This document shows positions 51,866-60,059 of a DNA stretch of 64,000 bases, in pieces (the first letter of the stretch is position 1; every line of letters starts with the position of its first letter). Location: contig JAJFMD010000002.1 of assembly GCA_021772335.1 (NCBI GenBank), forward strand, positions 62,001 through 126,000. The letters run 5' to 3'. Under the pieces are notes generated by a model. That model did not search any database, was not told the DNA's origin, and worked only from the letters and a program-made list of their open reading frames with translations. The translations under genes were made by a program, and so were the position numbers. The stretch comes from Chlamydiota bacterium. GTDB lineage: Bacteria > Chlamydiota > Chlamydiia > Chlamydiales > Rhabdochlamydiaceae.

Positions 51866-53680
51866 ATGTCAGGTTTCATACCCCCTGCTGGATCAGGAGG
51901 AGAATCTCATAATGTTCAGCCAATAAAAACCGAGTCTCTAAAGGAATGGATTCTGAAGATAATAGATCGAATTTTCACCTGTCTCGGGCTTTCATTTGCC
52001 GTTGATAATAAAGCACCTTCTCTAAGGAATAGAGGTTCTCTCGAGTTGGATTTTCCTGCAGAAATAACAGATGGTGAAATTGATATTGATCAAGAGGTAA
52101 GCAATTCCAATTGGAATCCCGTTATTCAGCATTTAAAAAATGGGGGATCTCTAACATTTCATCAAGAAACCGTAATTGCTAGAAAATTTCAAGATAAGGA
52201 TATATTAAACACATCTGAAGTCGAATTAGTCTGTTTATTATCTGAGCATGCGCTCAGTTTAAAAGGGGCTTTTACAACTCTAGCCGACACAAAAAACACA
52301 AATATTATTTTTCATGAAGCCTTAAACAACAGCTACATACAAGCTGCTTTAAAATATGCCAAAGAAAATACATTAGATAAAGAACATCTAGCGCAAGTTC
52401 AAAAAAAATTCGAGACACTCAATCAAATAACAAAGCCAGAGAAGGCATTAATCGAGACTGTTTTTGATAAAACTGGAACATTGAAGTTTGAAAAAAATGA
52501 ATTTCTAAACAAATTTGAAGTTATTGAGAATCCTATATACGAACAAAGGAAAACTGAAGCTCTTTCGCATAATTTTTTTGTTTCTCCAAAAGCATTAGAA
52601 GGAATGCAGGAAGTAGATCGTCTAGATATACAAGTCAAAATAAAGCATAAGCATTGGAAGAATGTCCATATTCTTTTAAAAAAGTATGAAGGAAGTTTAA
52701 ACGAAAGAGGTTATAATTTCATCTCATCTGAAATTTTTTCCGAAATGATTTTAGATGAAGATTCTATAGATGATGACGGAAAAGACCTCATTCGGTTTTT
52801 ACAGACACAGAATCCTCTAGATAAGTCATGGAATGTTCTCCTTAATCCTGCATCTTCAGATTCTCGTAGAACAAGTGTAGCATCATCACGTGGTGAATCG
52901 GATCTGGGGCTAGAAGTCGATCGTCCAAAATCGCCTAAGGGCCCTCCCCTTTTATCTAACGATGAGCTTGTTAAGAACATTAAAGAAGGGAGGCCCGTTG
53001 ATTTTAAGGCCCTAGACAAAACAACTATAAATAATCGCAGTAAGGAGGGTAGCACTCCATTCGAAACAGCCATTAAACAAAAACGCTATGACATTGCTAA
53101 AGAACTCTTAGAGAACGGCGCAAAACCCAAGCTTACAGATTGTATATTAGCTTGTAATACAATCAGACTTTCCCAAAACAAAACGCCTGAAATGAAAGAA
53201 TTTATATACGTATTTATAAATCCAGAAAATGAAGAATTAAGGAACGCAATTGGAATAACGCCAGTCCATGTGAAAGAGTTTAAAAAAATTGGAGATAGTT
53301 TTTCAAAAGAGATCTTCCCCCCTTCTTCTAAAGATACTTATATTCAAGAAGCATTTAATAGTGCTTTATTTGTCGATGATATAGCCACTGCTTCACATCT
53401 TTTTAATCAACACGCAGATAAATTAAATTTCGAATCGAAGGAAGTGGAATTTTTAAGAACAAGAAATAAAAAAAGAATGATAATAGACGAAATAAAGAAC
53501 CATCCAAAAATCAAAAATACAACCTATACAGAAGAACAATTAATAAAAAAATTTACAGATGAAGAAATAACAAAAAAGTTAACAACTGATCAAAAAGAAC
53601 TCTTAAGAAATAATGACATAAGTCCAATAACAGATAAAGGAAGAAAACTATTGGCTGAAATCGATCGAAAAAGAAAATAA
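51866..53680 (+). CDS. Repeat protein of unknown function with ankyrin-like segment (paralogue B)
   Basis: A 604-residue paralogue of the upstream gene. It shares the first ~60 residues (MSGFIPPAGSGGESHNVQPI, KEWILKIIDRIFTCLGLSF), the NW-x-x-VI-x-x-L segment, and one WK-type repeat (HWKNVHILLKKYEG, IDDDGKDLIRFLQT at about 270-320). It then diverges: a Ser/Arg/Pro-rich linker (about 325-360), an ankyrin-like segment at about 367-430 (GSTPFETAIKQKRYDIAKEL and LENGAKP), and a long lysine-rich helical tail. The upstream region is a copy of that before paralogue A. Function unknown; layout suggests an effector. Confidence 0.78.
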   Translation: MSGFIPPAGSGGESHNVQPIKTESLKEWILKIIDRIFTCLGLSFAVDNKAPSLRNRGSLELDFPAEITDGEIDIDQEVSNSNWNPVIQHLKNGGSLTFHQETVIARKFQDKDILNTSEVELVCLLSEHALSLKGAFTTLADTKNTNIIFHEALNNSYIQAALKYAKENTLDKEHLAQVQKKFETLNQITKPEKALIETVFDKTGTLKFEKNEFLNKFEVIENPIYEQRKTEALSHNFFVSPKALEGMQEVDRLDIQVKIKHKHWKNVHILLKKYEGSLNERGYNFISSEIFSEMILDEDSIDDDGKDLIRFLQTQNPLDKSWNVLLNPASSDSRRTSVASSRGESDLGLEVDRPKSPKGPPLLSNDELVKNIKEGRPVDFKALDKTTINNRSKEGSTPFETAIKQKRYDIAKELLENGAKPKLTDCILACNTIRLSQNKTPEMKEFIYVFINPENEELRNAIGITPVHVKEFKKIGDSFSKEIFPPSSKDTYIQEAFNSALFVDDIATASHLFNQHADKLNFESKEVEFLRTRNKKRMIIDEIKNHPKIKNTTYTEEQLIKKFTDEEITKKLTTDQKELLRNNDISPITDKGRKLLAEIDRKRK

Positions 53681-53785
53681 TTTGATCATAAGCTCGCTAG
53701 TTTCACCCCATTCACTAGATTTGGTATAATATATCTCCTCTAGACAAATAAGCCCCACCGCTGTAACATACTTCCTTTTAGAAAT

Positions 53786-53860
53786 CGGAGTATAGCGCAG
53801 CTTGGCTAGCGCGGCTGCTTTGGGAGCAGTAGGTCGGGGGTTCGAATCCCTCTACTCCGA
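53786..53860 (+). tRNA. tRNA-Pro (TGG)
   Basis: Acceptor CGGAGTA/TACTCCG, D-arm GCGCAGCTTGGCTAGCGC, anticodon stem GCTGC/GCAGT with loop TTTGGGA (anticodon TGG), T-arm GGGGGTTCGAATCCCTC, discriminator A. No encoded CCA. The last nine bases are shared, on the opposite strand, with the final codons and stop of the next gene. Confidence 0.97.
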
Positions 53861-54892
53861 TTTCCCTTTTGAATCGATAAACACTTCCCAGTCTATTTCA
53901 TCAATTAAATTCAGACTCTCCCCTAATAGAACAACCTGTCCACTACTCGCACAGAACCCTTGTAGTTTTCTTTTTCCCATGGTGCTAACAGCAGTAGAGA
54001 TCACAATGATCTGCTGAAGATCGAGCCACTCCTCATTGAGATAAAATTCTGAGATGAGACGATAGTCAATTCCTCTTGCATCAAGAATATGCATCGCAGC
54101 AGCGAGTCTATCTAGAATCAGTCTTGAGCAGTAGCAATCAGGTGGTATGCAGAGCCCAACTTTAGGTTGTCTTATAGCAAAGTCTGTTTGATCAATTGCT
54201 CCGCTTAAAGCTCTTCCGCTTTTCCAATTCAGTCCTGGCATTGAAGGGGCATTCTTTACTGCGAGATGAAGATGAGTAAAACGCTCGCGGGAAGTGAGTT
54301 GAGCGATCTCCCCCAAGTTCTCACTATTGGGGAAATCGAGTAAGCAAAAAGCATTGATCTCTTCTGGTAGAGTTGCAAGAAGATATTGCCAGTACTCTGT
54401 GATTTTACTGAGCAGAAAAACGCGCAGGTGATGACGCGCATAGTTTGAAGCTTGAAAAGCTTCTAGAGTATGTTCTTTTACAAACAGGTCCTTAATCGCG
54501 GCAGAGCTTAGAGAGTTCAATAGCTCTTCAAAAAGCTCAAGATCCCAAAGGTGTGAGTCAGCGAGATCTTCTTCTATTTTACCTAAACATACGCCAATGG
54601 TTCTCTCTTGAAACTTATCCCAGATTTGTCGGTTAAAATGCTCAAGACATAAACGTTGAGACTGCAGCATGACAGGATCTGCTAAATGAATTTGATCAAA
54701 GTCAAATTCCCAAAAGAGATCTAGCCCTGTGCTTTCAGCTTGAGCGATTTCAGAGCTCCAATCGAGATCACTATTGAGCTTAGCGTCTAGGGTGATTGCA
54801 CGTGTGTTTGCAGTCAGCTTCCCATCACGCTGTATGATTGGATAAAATGGAGTGTCAGTGCGATAAAATTCAGTTGTTTCCCAGATGAGCAT
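53852..54892 (-). CDS. Hypothetical protein, probably conserved in chlamydiae
   Basis: A 346-residue soluble protein that I cannot name. It follows trmB on the same strand with an overlap of 23 bases, so it is translated from the same message. Parts that look conserved are WETTEFYRTDTPFYPII, LNSDLDWSSEIAQAES, GLDLFWEFDFDQIHL, PKVGLCIPPDCYCSRLI and SEFYLNEEWLDLQQIIV. Its C-terminal codons and TAG stop are the complement of the tRNA-Pro acceptor end. No membrane segment. The pairing with a tRNA-modifying enzyme hints at, but does not prove, an RNA-related role. Confidence 0.75.
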   Translation of the reverse strand: MLIWETTEFYRTDTPFYPIIQRDGKLTANTRAITLDAKLNSDLDWSSEIAQAESTGLDLFWEFDFDQIHLADPVMLQSQRLCLEHFNRQIWDKFQERTIGVCLGKIEEDLADSHLWDLELFEELLNSLSSAAIKDLFVKEHTLEAFQASNYARHHLRVFLLSKITEYWQYLLATLPEEINAFCLLDFPNSENLGEIAQLTSRERFTHLHLAVKNAPSMPGLNWKSGRALSGAIDQTDFAIRQPKVGLCIPPDCYCSRLILDRLAAAMHILDARGIDYRLISEFYLNEEWLDLQQIIVISTAVSTMGKRKLQGFCASSGQVVLLGESLNLIDEIDWEVFIDSKGKSE

Positions 54893-55565
54893 TTTTCTTA
54901 AACTTTATATAATGGATTTTTCTACCTAATTTGCGCCAAAGCGAATCAAAAAACGAGGTCCCATAATCGGGATATTCCTCTGCATAATGAGGCTTTGGAT
55001 AACACGGTTTAAATAGAGGAGATTTGAGCATCTCTTCAATCATTTGACTGCAGTAGGTTTTATCATCTGTTACAAGTAAAGCCTCTCCATTAGGAGCGAT
55101 GATTCGACCGAGTTCTTTAGTAAAAGCAGGTTGCAACAGTCGATGTTTAGCATGTTTCTCTTTAGGCCAAGGATCGGGAAAGTTGACATAGATCTGATTA
55201 ACAGAATTTTCTTTGACATAGTAGCTAGAAAACGTCACCGCTTCCCCGCAGACGACAAATAGATTTGAAAGCTGTAAGTTTTGGATTTTCGACCAAATCT
55301 TACGAACACGCTCGAATTTTTTTTCTACAGCGACCCAATTAATTTCTGGATGCTTTTTTGCTTTTTCAGCAATCCATGTTCCATTACCGCTGCAATATTC
55401 AATATGCACTGGATTGTCATTGCCAAAAAGCGCACTGTCGCTCCACGTTGGAAATACAAACTCTTCATGCCTTTCATAATAATCTGGCACAAAAAGCACA
55501 CAATTTTCAATCGCTGGCTGTCGCTCTTTCCAAGAGAATGGATGTTTTAAATCTTTGGGTTTCAT
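54870..55565 (-). CDS. trmB: tRNA (guanine-N7-)-methyltransferase
   Basis: TrmB methylates N7 of G46 in tRNA with S-adenosylmethionine. The 231-residue enzyme has VHIEYCSGNGTWIAEKAKKH (SAM-binding motif, with CSGNG where many have GCGKG), INWVAVEKKFERVRKIW, and the family motif IYVNFPDPWPKEKHAKHRL with the Asp-Pro-Trp-Pro active site. The C-terminal DYGTSFFDSLWRKLGRKIHY matches the T-x-(Y/F)E/F-x-x-W element. It is the first gene of a two-gene unit, and the start ATG is preceded by a leader shared with the divergent exbB region. Confidence 0.93.
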   Translation of the reverse strand: MKPKDLKHPFSWKERQPAIENCVLFVPDYYERHEEFVFPTWSDSALFGNDNPVHIEYCSGNGTWIAEKAKKHPEINWVAVEKKFERVRKIWSKIQNLQLSNLFVVCGEAVTFSSYYVKENSVNQIYVNFPDPWPKEKHAKHRLLQPAFTKELGRIIAPNGEALLVTDDKTYCSQMIEEMLKSPLFKPCYPKPHYAEEYPDYGTSFFDSLWRKLGRKIHYIKFKKNAHLGNN

Positions 55566-55729
55566 AGGCTACCTATTTTAAACCAAAGAAAGAATTGTTA
55601 TCTATCTCAAAAAGGGGTAGAGTTTGCCTTTTGCCTCAATATAGGCATTGAGATATATTACAAAGGGTTGATGCAAGAAAATATTTGTAAAATTCAGACT
55701 ATAAACCTGATAATTTTGCAGAAAGATTG

Positions 55730-55758
55730 TTGCACAATCCACAAAGGCTTGCTATGTT
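55730..55758 (+). promoter_or_regulatory. Candidate exbB-exbD promoter
   Basis: TTGCAC, 17 bases, then TATGTT, ending 60 bases before the exbB ATG. Spacing is ideal; the -35 matches 4 of 6 and the -10 4 of 6. GAGGAG lies 11 bases before the ATG, a little far for a Shine-Dalgarno. Confidence 0.5.
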
Positions 55759-55818
55759 AGAAAATAGTTTATACTCGAGCCTAGAGCACGTCTTTTTAAC
55801 TGAGGAGAAGTTCCTACG

Positions 55819-57525
55819 ATGAAGCAGCTGCTAGCGTTATTCTGCACCATTTTATTCGCAACGACCCCTAACCTATTTAGCGATACAGTCTCTCTTGATG
55901 ATCAAGAACTTTCGCTTTTCTTTGATGACGATGATTTAACCTACTTCGATGATTTTGATGAAGATTTTGATGACAACGAGTTCCTAAGTCAAAATGAGGA
56001 CCTCTTTGATTTTGAAATTGAAGATTACTTCTTAGAAGATGAAGAGATAGCTCAAGATCTCGATCAGCTCGATGATCTACTATATGAAGAGCAAATTGCA
56101 GAACTCGATGATCTACTTGACCTAGATTTTGATCTCGATGATCTAGAACTCTACGAAGAAGAGCAAGAACCTGCTCTTGGTTATAACCGCGATCAAATTG
56201 AAGAGTTCTTTTCTGAAGGTGGACAAATCTCTTCTGATGAATTTACCTTCGATAATTTCTCCGCAATGGATCAAGAAGCAGATGATGATCTCGATGACGA
56301 GTATTTTGAAGACGAAGATCTCACGTTTGAAGATGAATTTGAGTTCGACGACTTAGATGTTGCAGATTTAGAAGTTGAAGACGAAACCGATCTCGCAATT
56401 AATACAGAAGCTGATTCTGAGAATCTTACAGCAGATCCTTCCGAAGACTCAGAAACAGAGTTTGATAATCATTCTACAGATGACTCAGAAGAACTTCTTG
56501 AAGAAGAGCCCGTAACTTTTGATGCTCCGATCGAAGTTGAGGAATCATCTCTTGCAATAGTCGAACCAGATCAAGTTATAGAAGCAGAAGACCCCTCTAT
56601 TACTTTAGCTGAACCTGAAGTGATCGAAGAAGCATCTATTGCTTCTGCTGAGCCAGAAATTGCTGAAGACACTTCACCTGCACAAGAAACTATTGCTGTT
56701 GAACCTGAGGCGATCATTTCAGAAGAAATTGCAGATTCTACTCCAATAGAAATGAAGACTATTTCAGAAAAAATTGCAAAAACTCCAACTATCATGATCG
56801 CTCAACCAGAATTCGATTCAAGTGATGAGACAAGCATTAAACTCTTTGATGAGCTCCCCACTGAGGCTCTCGCCGTCTCTAAGCACCTCAATATTGGCAA
56901 AGTGTTTGCTGGATCACCCGTGATCTATTCATTGTTGTTTTTCATGTCGACCTGCTCATTTGGTATCTGGTTTTACAACCTCTACGCCCTTAGAAAAAAT
57001 CAATTTATGCCGAAAAAGACTGTTAAGGAACTCAAAGAGAAACTCACAGACAGACGTTATGAAGAAGCTCTTAGCCTTTGCAAAGGGAAAGAAGTACTCT
57101 TCTGCCGCATGCTAGCCTCTGGTATTTCTTATCGCAATCAGGGCTATCAAACTATGCTCGATAATATGAAATCGGAAGGGCGCCGTGCGACTGTCAAATA
57201 CTGGCAACGTATGACTCTACTGAATGACGTCGCAATCATAGCACCTATGCTAGGTCTTCTCGGTACTGTAATCGGTATGTTTTACGCCTTTTATGATATC
57301 AATAGATCCAAAGAGAGTGTTACAGCTTTATTCGATGGCCTTGGCATTTCTGTTGGAACAACAGTAGCTGGACTCGTTGTTGCGATCCTAGCAATGATCT
57401 TCTATTCCACCTCAAAATACCGCCTAGTTCGCATCTTAACTTCAGTTGAGAACGAAGCGTATTCGTTTGCGAATATTATCAATCAACAATCTTACTCTGA
57501 GCCTCAGGAGGAAAAACCCTCATGA
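55819..57525 (+). CDS. exbB: ExbB/TolQ-family proton channel with long acidic N-terminal extension
   Basis: The C-terminal ~210 residues are an ExbB/TolQ channel with three membrane segments: VIYSLLFFMSTCSFGIWFY near 367, LNDVAIIAPMLGLLGTVIGM and LFDGLGISVGTTVAGLVVAI. With ExbD it uses the proton gradient to energise outer-membrane processes. Before it lie a signal peptide (MKQLLALFCTILFATTPNLFS) and about 340 residues dominated by Asp and Glu, first with regularly spaced Phe and Leu (SLFFDDDDLTYFDDFDEDFD), later with Val, Pro, Ala and Ser (EVIEEASIASAEPEIAEDTS). If the signal peptide works, this acidic domain is periplasmic. Ordinary ExbB is about 240 residues; the extension is exceptional. 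The stop overlaps exbD by ATGA. Confidence 0.9.
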   Translation: MKQLLALFCTILFATTPNLFSDTVSLDDQELSLFFDDDDLTYFDDFDEDFDDNEFLSQNEDLFDFEIEDYFLEDEEIAQDLDQLDDLLYEEQIAELDDLLDLDFDLDDLELYEEEQEPALGYNRDQIEEFFSEGGQISSDEFTFDNFSAMDQEADDDLDDEYFEDEDLTFEDEFEFDDLDVADLEVEDETDLAINTEADSENLTADPSEDSETEFDNHSTDDSEELLEEEPVTFDAPIEVEESSLAIVEPDQVIEAEDPSITLAEPEVIEEASIASAEPEIAEDTSPAQETIAVEPEAIISEEIADSTPIEMKTISEKIAKTPTIMIAQPEFDSSDETSIKLFDELPTEALAVSKHLNIGKVFAGSPVIYSLLFFMSTCSFGIWFYNLYALRKNQFMPKKTVKELKEKLTDRRYEEALSLCKGKEVLFCRMLASGISYRNQGYQTMLDNMKSEGRRATVKYWQRMTLLNDVAIIAPMLGLLGTVIGMFYAFYDINRSKESVTALFDGLGISVGTTVAGLVVAILAMIFYSTSKYRLVRILTSVENEAYSFANIINQQSYSEPQEEKPS

Positions 57526-57992
57526 CACTAATACCAGACGAAGAACTCAATCCAAAACCATCATTTAACTTAGCTCCCATGGTTGACTTCTTGTTCCTCG
57601 TCCTCGCTATTTTTGCAGTATTAGCTGTCACGCGCTCCTCTCTTTTCGATACAGAGATTACCCTCGCTAAACTCACACCCGAGAAAAATCGGGATGAAGC
57701 AAATGACTTTCGCTATACAGTCGCCTTAAGCGTCAATCCTGAAGGGCAGTACAAGTGGATCGCTGAAATGAGCGAGATCATGATTGAAAGTGCCGAAGAA
57801 GTGCAAAAGCAACTCTCTCTTCAACAAGAGCTTGGCCTACTCCCCCGAGATAACGAAAAAATTAAAGTATTACTCCACATCGACCGCGAAGCGCGCTGGG
57901 AAAAGATCGTCGATCTGATCTTCAAAGTTCGCGAGCTCGGCATGCAAATCAATCCGATCTACGAACCACTCGAGACAACATCCTCTCTCTAA
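57522..57992 (+). CDS. exbD: ExbD/TolR-family protein
   Basis: ExbD partners ExbB in the proton-driven energy transducer. The 156-residue protein has a short cytoplasmic start, one membrane helix with the channel Asp (LAPMVDFLFLVLAIFAVLAV), and a periplasmic domain with LHIDREARWEKIVDLIFKV, the usual ExbD ending. Start overlaps the exbB stop (ATGA). Its last ~85 bases recur 290 bases downstream as a remnant, so the 3' end was duplicated. A TonB/TolB partner is not in the window. Confidence 0.93.
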   Translation: MTLIPDEELNPKPSFNLAPMVDFLFLVLAIFAVLAVTRSSLFDTEITLAKLTPEKNRDEANDFRYTVALSVNPEGQYKWIAEMSEIMIESAEEVQKQLSLQQELGLLPRDNEKIKVLLHIDREARWEKIVDLIFKVRELGMQINPIYEPLETTSSL

Positions 57993-58194
57993 ATTGCTCT
58001 TGAAATAAAGTTCGAGAAAATCTCATCTTAAACTGAATCTGTAGAAAAATTGTAAAGTTACGCTGATATAATGTAGAGATGCATATATGTTATGAATACT
58101 ATAAGATTTGTTCATAAAACCTCAAAATCAACTCTTTTGAAATCAGAAACTATCAACGAGCATTTTTATTACAAAACAGGCAAAAGCATACAAA

Positions 58195-58276
58195 ATCATC
58201 GATCTGATCTTCAGTGCGCGAGCTCGGAATGCGGATAAATCCCATCTATGAACCACTCAAGACTACAACTCTCTAA
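58195..58276 (+). pseudogene. Duplicated 3'-end fragment of exbD
   Basis: ATCATCGATCTGATCTTCA, CGCGAGCTCGG and GAACCACTC followed by ACAAC and TAA match the end of exbD with substitutions and a small deletion (TCAAAGTTCGCG has become TCAGTGCGCG). There is no start. The copy abuts the stop of the AAA ATPase gene on the other strand (CTAA shared), so it was probably made when that gene was inserted. Confidence 0.85.
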
Positions 58277-59472
58277 CTAATCCCATACCAGGGAATTACC
58301 TGAATACCTTTTCTTTTTTGCCATTCAGACCCACCATAAATGAGATTTCCCTTCTCCTGCTTATTGTCCTTAAGACCTAACCAATAATGGAGATTTTCAA
58401 ATTGATCTTGAGATAAAGTTTGAGATGATTTTATCTCAATAGGATAAAGAAGAGATTGGCCCTGATCAATCATAACATCCACTTCACGTCCATTGAGTTC
58501 TTGCCAAAAATATAAAGGCGGCTCTTGATCATGATGATAAAAAGTCTTCATCATCTCAGAAATCGCAAAGGACTCGAAAATACCACCAATTTGAGGATGA
58601 AAGCGCAGTTCATCACTTTTTTTCACTCTCAATAAATAACAAAGCAGTCCTGTATCGAGAAAATAAATTTTGGGCGTCTTAATAATGCGTTTATTATGAT
58701 TGTTATAATAAGGTTGCAGAATTGTAATGATATAACTCGCTTCTAAAACAGATATCCATCTTCTAATTGTTGAATGAGAAACCCCTAAATCATTTCCCAA
58801 TGATGTGAGATTGATGCGTTGTCCACAACGACCAGCCAAAACACGCAGAAAATTCTGGAAAAGGCGTAGATCTCCTACATTCAATAGTTGTTGAAGATCT
58901 CTTGTGACATAGGTATTTACATAATCTCGATAAAACTGCGTGGGGTCTAAATCATAACCATAAATACGCGCATAAAACCCTGAGAATAAATAATCATAAA
59001 GACTATTCGGTGGAGGAGATGGTTTAGTAAGAGTTCCCGTATGCCATAACTTTTGATAAGGACGTTGATATAATTCGCTAAGAGACAATGGGAGAAGTGT
59101 AAGGCGAGCTGTCCTGCCTGCTAGAGTTTGAGAGATTTTCTGATTAAGTAAAAACTGTTGAGAACCAGTGAGAATAAATCGACCAGGACTAGAATTCCTA
59201 TCAACTTCACTTTGTAGATATGAAAAAAGCTGAGGAGCTTGTTGAACCTCATCAAAAATCACCTTATCGGAATAAGCCTCTAAAAAACCTCTAGGATCCT
59301 CGGTTGCATACTCAAGATTATCAGGATCTTCTAATGAGACATATTTGTATCCCTTGCAGGTTTCCTGAGCAAGAGTCGTTTTCCCCGACTGCCTAGGACC
59401 CGTTAATGTCACAATGGGGTATTTTTTTAAATATTTCTTAAAATAATTAGTTAAATTACGCTTTAAGAACAC
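58273..59472 (-). CDS. AAA ATPase with DUF4143 C-terminal domain
   Basis: A 399-residue ATPase of the AAA_14-DUF4143 type, scattered widely by horizontal transfer. Walker A is GPRQSGKTTLAQ, Walker B is KVIFDEVQQAPQL, and the arginine-sensor part is RFILTGSQQFLLNQKISQTLA. A winged-helix segment (LTSLGNDLGVSHSTIRRWIS) and the C-terminal domain with GREVDVMIDQGQSLLYPIEI and KSS, a PD-(D/E)xK-like nuclease fold remnant, follow. Role unknown; some are thought to be defence or toxin-like. A strong palindrome lies just upstream of the start. Its position beside an exbD remnant points to insertion. Confidence 0.9.
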   Translation of the reverse strand: MFLKRNLTNYFKKYLKKYPIVTLTGPRQSGKTTLAQETCKGYKYVSLEDPDNLEYATEDPRGFLEAYSDKVIFDEVQQAPQLFSYLQSEVDRNSSPGRFILTGSQQFLLNQKISQTLAGRTARLTLLPLSLSELYQRPYQKLWHTGTLTKPSPPPNSLYDYLFSGFYARIYGYDLDPTQFYRDYVNTYVTRDLQQLLNVGDLRLFQNFLRVLAGRCGQRINLTSLGNDLGVSHSTIRRWISVLEASYIITILQPYYNNHNKRIIKTPKIYFLDTGLLCYLLRVKKSDELRFHPQIGGIFESFAISEMMKTFYHHDQEPPLYFWQELNGREVDVMIDQGQSLLYPIEIKSSQTLSQDQFENLHYWLGLKDNKQEKGNLIYGGSEWQKRKGIQVIPWYGIS

Positions 59473-59525
59473 AATAACCTCTATATTTTCCTGTAATCCC
59501 TATCTTATCTTTGACACCATTAAAA

Positions 59526-59558
59526 TGTCAAATTGAACATTGAATATTCAATTTGACA
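59526..59558. promoter_or_regulatory. Perfect palindrome upstream of the AAA ATPase gene
   Basis: TGTCAAATTGAA and TTCAATTTGACA form a perfect 12-bp inverted repeat around nine bases, and a second palindrome ATTGAATATTCAAT sits inside the same stretch. It lies 54-86 bases before the ATPase start. It could be an operator for a dimeric regulator, a recombination site, or a cruciform. It is not followed by a T-run on either side. Confidence 0.55.
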
Positions 59559-59662
59559 AAAGCAACCATTGATCTTAACCACAAAAATATTAGCAAGAAC
59601 AGCCTAAATCATTGTCTCAGCTTGACTAGAATACAAAATAAACTCTAAAATATTCGTCTCTT

Positions 59663-59744
<82 letters not shown>

Positions 59745-59745
59745 A

Positions 59746-60000
59746 TTATTTCTTCTTTTTTTTCTTGAACCAGCTTTTGAATTTTTCTTTCATATACTGA
59801 ATAAAAGGCTTTCCCAGAAGAGCTATACTAGCAAAAAGAGCAATCTCAGTAGTTACCCAAATACCTGCAGCAAGAGAAAGACTGACAAGGGGATCTATAT
59901 GCAATAAGGTAACGCCAACCATGGGGATCATTCCAGCCCATGCCCATACAAACAACCCAATTCCTAAATAAAACTTCCAATCTTTTTTCTTTGGCTTCAA
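59746..60000 (-). CDS. Small membrane protein, transporter-suffix-domain type
   Basis: An 84-residue protein with two hydrophobic segments (about 12-30 and 38-60) and a very basic tail KFKSWFKKKKKK. The motif WKFYLGIGLFVWAWAGMIPM resembles the short 'transporter suffix domain' found alone or at the end of transporters. It starts 29 bases before the divergent gene and ends right after tRNA-Leu. Function unknown. Confidence 0.7.
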   Translation of the reverse strand: MKPKKKDWKFYLGIGLFVWAWAGMIPMVGVTLLHIDPLVSLSLAAGIWVTTEIALFASIALLGKPFIQYMKEKFKSWFKKKKKK

Positions 60001-60059
60001 AACAACCCTTCTTTATAATCTTTATATAATTGTTATTTAAAATTTTAGAAAGTAGTTTT

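Noticed and set aside
58059-58190. Small gene or RNA between exbD and its remnant
   Set aside because: No open frame of useful length, no ribosome binding site and no stable hairpin. One TATAAT at about 58067 has no suitable -35 box.
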